Assembly (NCBI GenBank): GCA_024276605.1
Contig: JAJRWX010000002.1
Location: forward strand, 1 to 57,348
DNA: 57,348 nt
Direction of reading: 5' to 3'
From: Planctomycetota bacterium
GTDB lineage: Bacteria; Planctomycetota; Phycisphaerae; UBA1845
Below, in pieces: positions 52,109 through 57,348 of this stretch (positions are counted from its first letter, which is position 1; every line of letters starts with the position of its first letter). The position numbers and the translations under genes were made by a program. The notes beneath the pieces are model-generated. The model saw only the letters and a program-made list of their open reading frames with translations, was not told the DNA's origin and searched no databases.

Positions 52109-52597
52109 TTAAAAACGGCGACGGCGCCTGTGTTTACGATGTATTTTCCTGATGACCGTTTGGCGCTCATGGATCAGCCGCTCAAAATCAGAAGGATATT
52201 TGCGCATGAACTGGTATAACGCGCCATGCCCTAAGCGAAGCATGTCAGTCGCTGATGGGTAGTGGCCACCGTGTTGGTCAAGTAGTTGCCTCGCCGTAGC
52301 TATATGACGCGCCCGAACAGATGCGTAAGGCGACCCGGGCTTGCTGGCCGCGCCTTTACATTGAACTTCGGTCTCGTGTTTTTCTATGGGGCGTCGTCCC
52401 GGCTGGCGCCGACCCGTTACCCCGAGGCGCGCGGCGAGCTGGGGTAGCTTGGACACCGCGTTCACCACCAATTGCTGGACGTGCTGCCGACTTCCCACGC
52501 CAATGTATCTCGCCATCTCCTCATACGTCATGTCCGCCGCGCTTAGTCCAAGTACAACGCGGAACCGTTCGTCTTTCGTTCTTTGTTCAATCATCAT
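52109..52597 (-). CDS. Predicted HTH DNA-binding protein with arginine-rich tail
   Basis: 162 residues from ATG 52597, where GGAG lies 8 nt upstream; the frame is open further upstream but that part overlaps the next gene. MTYEEMARYIGVGSRQHVQQLV (about 23-44) fits a helix-turn-helix of the sigma-70 region 4 kind. A second helical part (ARQLLDQHGGHYPSATDMLR, HGALYQFMRKYPSDFERLIH) ends in RKIHRKHRRRRRF, a strongly basic tail. A regulator or a DNA-packaging-type protein of the element is plausible. Third gene in the leftward operon. Confidence 0.5.
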   Translation of the reverse strand: MMIEQRTKDERFRVVLGLSAADMTYEEMARYIGVGSRQHVQQLVVNAVSKLPQLAARLGVTGRRQPGRRPIEKHETEVQCKGAASKPGSPYASVRARHIATARQLLDQHGGHYPSATDMLRLGHGALYQFMRKYPSDFERLIHERQTVIRKIHRKHRRRRRF

Positions 52598-52671
52598 TAA
52601 TGATCTCCATGTAATTCTGGGCCTGCGGGTACCCATGTCGTTGATTCTATTTTCACTATCCAGCCGCCCGC

Positions 52672-53073
52672 CTATTGGCCAGATTCGGTACCATCCGCCG
52701 ATTGCGTGTGCGGGTCCGCCGTCGGGGCTGCAAACTCCGGAAGGAAATCCTCCAGCAAGATGCTGTAGCCCGATTTCATCGCCGTAGCTGTCACCTTGAT
52801 CAAGCGGTGGATGTCCGCCCCGACACCGCGTACGACTTCGGGGGAGGCACCGGATACGGCGAGCTTGCCAAGTGTTTGGAGTAGCTCTGCCCGGCAATAC
52901 GCAGACAACAATGGTTCGGTTTCGACGAAGGTGAATTTTTCGCCGGATGTCTCATTCGCCACCGCTTCTATGGCGTTGTTCATTGCGCCCCGGTTAACTA
53001 GCATTGCGTCAGTTTTTTTCGTTTGGTTGTTCATGTTCATGCATAACACAAGATTCCTAACCAGAAGGTCCAT
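52672..53073 (-). CDS. Unknown element protein (133 residues)
   Basis: 133 residues, not recognised. Helical, with AIEAVANETSGEKFTFVETE and SAYCRAELLQTLGKLAVSG, then an acidic, Pro-rich C-terminus (PTADPHTQSADGTESGQ). AGGA lies 5-8 nt before the first ATG; ATG 53040 and 53034 are possible. It begins 11 nt after the first operon gene ends, so it is likely co-translated or co-transcribed with it. Confidence 0.45.
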   Translation of the reverse strand: MDLLVRNLVLCMNMNNQTKKTDAMLVNRGAMNNAIEAVANETSGEKFTFVETEPLLSAYCRAELLQTLGKLAVSGASPEVVRGVGADIHRLIKVTATAMKSGYSILLEDFLPEFAAPTADPHTQSADGTESGQ

Positions 53074-53084
53074 ACCGTTCCTGT

Positions 53085-53654
53085 TTACACGAGAACCGGA
53101 GTACGATAGACGACGTCGCTGAAATCGATCTCGAACCGTCCGAAGAAGAACGTCAGCGTCTCTTCCAGCCGGGGATCGGTAACACTGGTTTTGCGACCAT
53201 TGGGCTCAAGTCCGAGCGTCGCCTCGATCAGCTCCTCCGCTGTGATGTGGCGCCGACGAAGCCCCCAATGAACGTGGTTGGCGATTCGGGCCACGTCTGG
53301 AGACGTACCGACCAGTCGTACCTGCCCCGCGCTAACCGGAACTGCTACGATTCCCAGCAGAGTCAGCGATCCGTGTGGAACGCTTTTCACACCGGGCATT
53401 CCCAACGCCACGCTGATGTCGACGACGCTCACGTTGTCTTCCACCTTTGCAGCCATCATCAGAGACGCGCATGCATCGTCACGTTCGATCCAAACCCGTG
53501 GCCGAAACGGCGGTTCGGCTACGGGGCTGGATGTTATGAGGCCACGGTCATTCATTTGAGTGTGGTGACGCCCGACTGCGCACTTGGTCACCTTCCGCCA
53601 GTGTTCTTTTCTCCGCAAATACTCCAAAGGAGCGATTATTCGTCGTCGCGGCAT
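53085..53654 (-). CDS. First gene of the element's leftward operon, unknown function
   Basis: 189 residues from ATG 53654, with GGAGG 7 nt upstream; an in-frame ATG at 53672 is worse placed. MPRRRIIAPLEYLRRKEHWRK is basic. The middle (VEDNVSVVDISVALGMPG) and IVAVPVSAGQVRLVGTSPDV may form a beta-rich domain. RRRHITAEELIEATLGLEPN is helical. No family recognised. It is driven by the promoter at 53698-53725, under the repressor's operators, as early genes of phages are. Confidence 0.5.
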   Translation of the reverse strand: MPRRRIIAPLEYLRRKEHWRKVTKCAVGRHHTQMNDRGLITSSPVAEPPFRPRVWIERDDACASLMMAAKVEDNVSVVDISVALGMPGVKSVPHGSLTLLGIVAVPVSAGQVRLVGTSPDVARIANHVHWGLRRRHITAEELIEATLGLEPNGRKTSVTDPRLEETLTFFFGRFEIDFSDVVYRTPVLV

Positions 53655-53697
53655 GATTGTTCCTCCATTCAATAGACTATATTTGGATCACTTAAGA

Positions 53698-53725
53698 ATC
53701 ATAACAGAAAATATTAGAATGTCAA
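53698..53725 (-). promoter_or_regulatory. Strong leftward promoter of the element operon
   Basis: On the minus strand: TTGACA (53725-53720), 16 nt, TATGAT (53703-53698). Both hexamers match sigma-70 consensus (6/6 and 5/6). The start would be near 53691, giving a leader of about 37 nt to the GGAGG-preceded ATG 53654. The -35 is inside an operator. Confidence 0.7.
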
Positions 53726-53775
53726 GATCATATCTAATCTTGATAATATTATCGCTTGGCCAGAGAATCTTGACA
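53720..53775. promoter_or_regulatory. Operator cluster of the repressor
   Basis: TCAAGAT (53722-53728) and ATCTTGA (53737-53743) are a perfect inverted repeat with 8-nt spacing. A third half-site, ATCTTGACA (53767-53775), overlaps the repressor's first base. Repressor binding would cover the leftward -35 box and the repressor's own start. Confidence 0.65.
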
Positions 53776-54446
53776 TGAAAAGCATCTCCGGAAAGACCAT
53801 TCGCGCCTATCGTGAGCGATTGTCGCTTAACCAGCGGGATCTCGCAGCTAAGCTAGGCTGTACACAAGGTCTCATCAGCCAAGTCGAAATTGGCCAGCTT
53901 CCTGTCTCGAAAAAAATGTTGCGCGCACTGTGGGGTATGTCCGAAGAGGGTGTATTCGAGATTCCGTTCGATCAGTTCCTCCGTCATGGCGGGGTCAATA
54001 CGGAGTTTCTCAAAGCAGAATTCGGCGCGGTCGCCCCGATTCCAGTGGAGACATGGGTGTCCCGACTCGACCTTCGCGAGCCACCCGAACCGAGTATTAA
54101 GGAATCGATCTGGATCCCCAGCATGACCAACAGCATGCGCGCCTTTCGGTTCAACGAAGCACCACCCATCTTAACACCGTATACGCTAGCAGTGTTTAGC
54201 CCCGCAGACTGGTCTGAGTTGGCCAGGGAACAAGTCGTCCTTATGCAAATGCGACCAAGACCGACCGTCAAGCAACTGGAAGGGCGCATCGGACATATCG
54301 GTCGAGCGATCGTAACACGCCATGCTGGCAGGCTCACCTGTCAGTTTGAGCGGTCACCGAGCACCGGACCGATCGTTAGCGTGACCGAAAAGAGTGTCGA
54401 GGTGCTCATGATCTGTCACTTCCGTGGGCGCTACGGTTACCTGTGA
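53775..54446 (+). CDS. XRE-family repressor (CI-like) of the element
   Basis: 223 residues. KTIRAYRERLSLNQRDLAAK then LGCTQGLISQVEIGQLPVSK (about 7-46) is a clear helix-turn-helix. The C-terminal ~150 residues resemble the S24/LexA-like C-terminal domain in position (IPSMTNSMRAFRFNE; QVVLMQMRPRPTVKQLEGR), but the Ser-Lys catalytic dyad is not clear. No ribosome-binding site precedes the ATG, and a weak -10 (GAGAAT, 53763-53768) would start transcription at about 53775, i.e. a leaderless message, like lambda cI from PRM. It is divergent from the element operon and convergent with the integrase gene (10-nt overlap). Confidence 0.72.
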   Translation: MKSISGKTIRAYRERLSLNQRDLAAKLGCTQGLISQVEIGQLPVSKKMLRALWGMSEEGVFEIPFDQFLRHGGVNTEFLKAEFGAVAPIPVETWVSRLDLREPPEPSIKESIWIPSMTNSMRAFRFNEAPPILTPYTLAVFSPADWSELAREQVVLMQMRPRPTVKQLEGRIGHIGRAIVTRHAGRLTCQFERSPSTGPIVSVTEKSVEVLMICHFRGRYGYL

Positions 54447-56086
54447 ACGATCCGGTTGGGTGACACCAACTGGTTCCGGCGGAAATCATCCACACGTCCG
54501 GCGGCTAGCGTCGGATTCGTTACCTCGTAATATTTCATGCAAGTCAGCGGCGAACGGTGGCAAAGGAACGCCGCCAGCTCTGTCGGTGTTAGCTTCCACT
54601 GCTGTGCGGCGTGGGTGGCTACAATGTGGCGATACAGGTGAGCGTTGATCGGCTTACCGATCAGCCGACGTGACATCCTCGGTACTTTGCTGCTAAATGA
54701 GCTTCTGTCGAATGGTTTGCCACGGCGGTTGACCAGTAGGATGTCGCCATCGCAAGCCACCCGACCGGTTAATGCCTTGTAACCATGTCGGATGTAATCC
54801 TTGATGATCGGTGTGAGTTCATCCGGGCAGGATATTTCGAATTTGCGATGACCCTTCATCTCTGATGAACAGAATCGTAAGTTGTATTGATGTTCCGATG
54901 TGATGAGATTTGTTCCAATTTGGATGCCCCATATGTTAGCCCCGCGCAAGGCGCGGGTTACCAGCAAACCGAAGATGATCACATCGATTTGCTGCTGCGC
55001 GAGGCGGACCCGATCATCGTTCGATTGTTTACCAACACGCATCGCCATCATCACCTTCTTGACTAGATCCTCGAATGCTTGTTCTAGTACAGGATAGGGT
55101 ACCATTCGGACGGCTTTGTCACGTTCCTGTACTTCGCATCGCTTCGTCAATTCGTTAAACATCTCGACGGTGTCATTTCCCGAGTTCAGCAAGAACCGAT
55201 GGAACCCGCGAACCGTCCGCAGAAACGCCGTGTGCGACGGGTTCACGTAACCGTTACCGCTGCGGATAACGAGCCAGTTGACGAACGCTTGGCATTCGTC
55301 AGCCGTGAGGAGTGACGCCCAAGTATCCGCTGTTAGGTCGCGCCCCGGCTGGTCGATCCGAAGCCAACCCAGGAACTTCGACAGCGACTTCTCATAGTGT
55401 TGCTTCGTGATCGATCGCCACGGGCGCATACCGCCTTTGCGAAGTGGAGCCGATGCGTCACGACACATCCGCTGCCATTCAATTCGCAGATGGGAGGGCC
55501 ACATATCGATCGAAAGGGCATACGCTTTGTTGAGCTTGGCCGGTAGCGAAGCGAACACCATTGGCTGTAAGCCGTCGTGTTCAAAAAGAATCTGCCATGC
55601 ATCGGTGAGACGTTCATAGTCCTTACGCCAATGTAGGTTCGCTCTCATTTTTTCATCAAAAGCCCAATCGACGAGGTCACCGGCGCGTATCGTTCCTGGC
55701 CAGTGACCACGACCTATGGCCCACTTTACGAACCTGTCATAGGCTACAACCGTACGTCGTAGCGAGCCGTTGTTCTCCGGCATTGACGGCCACAAATGCT
55801 TGTCGTCGCCACCGGTCATGTCGATCCCCTCATCCGCAGCAAACCTATATATATGCCGCAGGTAGTTACGGTAGTTGGAACGGCTCTGCGACCGTAGGTC
55901 TTTCGTTGCCATTGCGGCGTCCAGCAGAACCAGGGCTTGCTGTAGAGTCATAACCTTGACCTTGGACCAGTCGTCACAATCCAAGGCCCTGGCCAGATAC
56001 TTCATCGTGGTTCTCGTCATGCGAGTTTTTGTGGTGGATGGACTTGTCCTAGCCATCCAGCTTTGATACAAATCGTTGTATGTCAT
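54437..56086 (-). CDS. Tyrosine recombinase / integrase
   Basis: 549 residues. The catalytic set is complete: Arg381 (TRALRGANIWGI), Lys411 in the beta hairpin, His483-x-x-Arg486 in NAHLYRHIVATHAAQ, His510 in FLCHRSPLTC and Tyr519/520 in MKYYEV. The N-terminal ~200 residues are a longer than usual core-binding part, with a second helical SAM-like region (RSITKQHYEKSLSKFLGWLR). It catalyses integration and excision of the element at its attachment site. The neighbouring excisionase-like gene is upstream on the same strand, and the repressor gene ends within its 3' end. Confidence 0.9.
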   Translation of the reverse strand: MTYNDLYQSWMARTSPSTTKTRMTRTTMKYLARALDCDDWSKVKVMTLQQALVLLDAAMATKDLRSQSRSNYRNYLRHIYRFAADEGIDMTGGDDKHLWPSMPENNGSLRRTVVAYDRFVKWAIGRGHWPGTIRAGDLVDWAFDEKMRANLHWRKDYERLTDAWQILFEHDGLQPMVFASLPAKLNKAYALSIDMWPSHLRIEWQRMCRDASAPLRKGGMRPWRSITKQHYEKSLSKFLGWLRIDQPGRDLTADTWASLLTADECQAFVNWLVIRSGNGYVNPSHTAFLRTVRGFHRFLLNSGNDTVEMFNELTKRCEVQERDKAVRMVPYPVLEQAFEDLVKKVMMAMRVGKQSNDDRVRLAQQQIDVIIFGLLVTRALRGANIWGIQIGTNLITSEHQYNLRFCSSEMKGHRKFEISCPDELTPIIKDYIRHGYKALTGRVACDGDILLVNRRGKPFDRSSFSSKVPRMSRRLIGKPINAHLYRHIVATHAAQQWKLTPTELAAFLCHRSPLTCMKYYEVTNPTLAAGRVDDFRRNQLVSPNRIVHR

Positions 56087-56362
56087 TTTGAATCCTCCTT
56101 ATGTATTGAAATTTCGCGCCCTATCGGGCTGTCTGGAGTCGCCTCTATCACCGCCGCTCTGTTGCGGGTGAGTGATGTAGACAAGGCGCACCCTCTATCA
56201 AGCTTGTCACTGTTTGCGCTGAGCTACATCGCGCTGTGACAGTGAGCTAAGTCGAGCCGTTACAGGCAGTTACGAAACGCTTCGAGATGTGTGTCGAAAG
56301 AGCATGATCTACTTCAGTGTTGAGGTGGCATCGATCACGTCCTGTGTGTTCATCTATCTCTC

Positions 56363-56539
56363 TTACGATCTTTGGTTATCGATCCAACGGTCGATCTCAT
56401 TCGGGTCGAATCGTATGAATCGACCGATACGGATGCAGGGGATGCGTTGCTCGCGCGCCATAACCACCACAGTCTTGCGAGCGATTTGCAGGATGTCTGC
56501 CACATTATCCGGTGTAAGCAACTTTTTTTTTGCTTTCAT
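56363..56539 (-). CDS. Excisionase-type MerR-like DNA-binding protein
   Basis: 58 residues from ATG 56539, with a strong AGGAGG 8 nt upstream; a longer frame to 56587 has no such site. LLTPDNVADILQIARKTVVV (about 7-26) and IPCIRIGRFIRFDPNEIDRW (about 33-52) are the two halves of the excisionase/MerR-like winged helix (PxxxAxxLxxSxxTV, then RxxGxxxRFxxxxxxxW). It directs recombinase toward excision. It precedes the integrase gene by 277 nt on the same strand. Confidence 0.75.
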   Translation of the reverse strand: MKAKKKLLTPDNVADILQIARKTVVVMAREQRIPCIRIGRFIRFDPNEIDRWIDNQRS

Positions 56540-56835
56540 GAGAAAAACCTCCTTGCCGACGAATTCAGTGATGCCGCCGGTACGCATCGAAACACAGTGG
56601 TGAACGACTAGATCGTCGTCGCTTCTATGTCGCTTTATGACTATTCAGCGAAACGTGAGCGATGTCCTTTATTTGTTTTTCCCGTCTTTTGAAGAGGTGA
56701 AATGGCGGCCCGCAGGCTCAAGGATCAGGTCTACTGGGTTAGCACTACAGCGCAAAGTAAGCTCAAGAAACTGTTCGGTCGTATTCGATAACTTCTGTCA
56801 TGGGAACGATTTAGGTTCTTTGGCAGGAGCGAGAC

Positions 56836-57348
56836 ATGGATGTCGCAGAGATTCAGCGTGTTGGCCCTGGGCTTGAGGCCTTTCTGGCGGAGTTTTCGGA
56901 TTGCTTTGGGCGGTGTGATACGGAGTCGTATCTTGAGGTTTACGTGGAGGGGCAGAACTCCGACTTGCAGCGTAAGAGTGCTGAGCCGATCGCCCTTCGA
57001 GCGGGGATTGTTCCCCGTTCTCTACAGGTTTTTCTTGGCTCGGCGAACTGGGATGAGCAGCGGATGATCGATCGTGTTCAGGAGATCGTGGCTCACGATC
57101 ACTGCCATCCTTATGCCATCGGCTTGATCGATGAGACGGGATCACCCAAGAAGGGAGTCCATACGGCCTGCGTACAACGTCAGTGGAACGGCAACCGGGG
57201 CAAGGTTGACAACTGCGTGGTCAGCGTTCACCTCGGGTACACGGCTGGACGGTTTCATTCGCTGCTCGACGGCGATCTGTTTCTCCCGAAGAGCTGGGCG
57301 AATGACAAAGCGCGTCGAGAGCGAGCCGGCATTCCCGATGACGTTACG
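56836..57348 (+). CDS. IS701-family transposase, N-terminal part at the window edge
   Basis: 171 codons from ATG 56836 to the right edge without a stop. MDVAEIQRVGPGLEAFLAEF, then YAIGLIDETGSPKKGVHTAC and GNRGKVDNCVVSVHLGYTAG and LFLPKSWANDKARRERAGIP are the sequence blocks of IS701-type DDE transposases, with the first catalytic Asp in GLIDETGSPKKG. No terminal repeat could be assigned upstream. The element may be a separate insertion in the right part of the integrated element. Confidence 0.85.
   Translation, partial: MDVAEIQRVGPGLEAFLAEFSDCFGRCDTESYLEVYVEGQNSDLQRKSAEPIALRAGIVPRSLQVFLGSANWDEQRMIDRVQEIVAHDHCHPYAIGLIDETGSPKKGVHTACVQRQWNGNRGKVDNCVVSVHLGYTAGRFHSLLDGDLFLPKSWANDKARRERAGIPDDVT

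Noticed and set aside
53775-54446. A self-cleaving LexA/CI repressor with Ser-Lys dyad
   Set aside because: The helix-turn-helix is clear, but the GDSM-like serine and the later lysine are not convincing by eye.

Overview
The window looks like chromosomal DNA of a planctomycete, probably of the Phycisphaerae type. This is inferred from several traits. Small membrane proteins end in zinc ribbons containing CGYDLRG-CPECG. A secreted beta-helix protein carries a dockerin-like tail. clpP is duplicated next to the trigger factor gene. Large tricorn-like, M16 and HEAT-repeat secreted proteins occur, and intergenic spaces are full of short palindromic repeats. No rRNA, intact tRNA or CRISPR array was seen.

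Layout. 1-5.4 kb is an accessory block: an IS630 transposase end abutting a palindromic MITE-like element, a secreted beta-helix protein, a HigBA-type toxin-antitoxin pair, small zinc-ribbon membrane proteins and a PD-(D/E)XK-like protein, with four copies of a ~44-bp repeat between the genes. 5.4-16.8 kb is housekeeping: class I aldolase, trigger factor, two ClpP proteases, a glutamine amidotransferase, HemW, an FHA protein, a Ski2-like helicase and a Cys/Met-metabolism PLP enzyme. 16.8-18 kb is non-coding and repeat-bearing. 18-20.5 kb holds three overlapping genes (cytidylyltransferase-like, methyltransferase, CDP-alcohol phosphotransferase) that look like a compact lipid head-group pathway. 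20.5-28 kb carries a MATE transporter, a YacL-like PIN-TRAM protein with IspD, a lipoprotein, small unknowns and an HDOD protein. 28.4-38.5 kb is rich in peptide breakdown: M16 peptidase, tricorn-like protease, POT-type peptide transporter and PepD. 38.7-50.5 kb carries a LolA-like protein, NadD, two glycosyltransferases, GDP-mannose dehydratase, a HEAT-repeat protein, a NifU-like scaffold, MiaA and an ABC-2 export pair.

From about 50.6 kb to at least 56.5 kb lies an integrated element. It has a tyrosine recombinase, an excisionase-like gene, a repressor with an operator cluster and a divergent five-gene operon of mostly unknown proteins. A 17-bp tRNA-Ser-3'-end-like sequence near the left side may mark an attachment site. 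An IS701-type transposase gene runs off the right edge.

The most unusual signals are the three-gene lipid-type operon, the paired REP-like hairpins with covarying stems at 42.9-43.1 kb, the repeat-punctuated accessory block at 1.9-5.3 kb, tandem hairpins at the predicted start of the FHA transcript, the lambda-like switch of the integrated element, and a recurrent arrangement in which dispersed repeats contain the stop codons of neighbouring genes.
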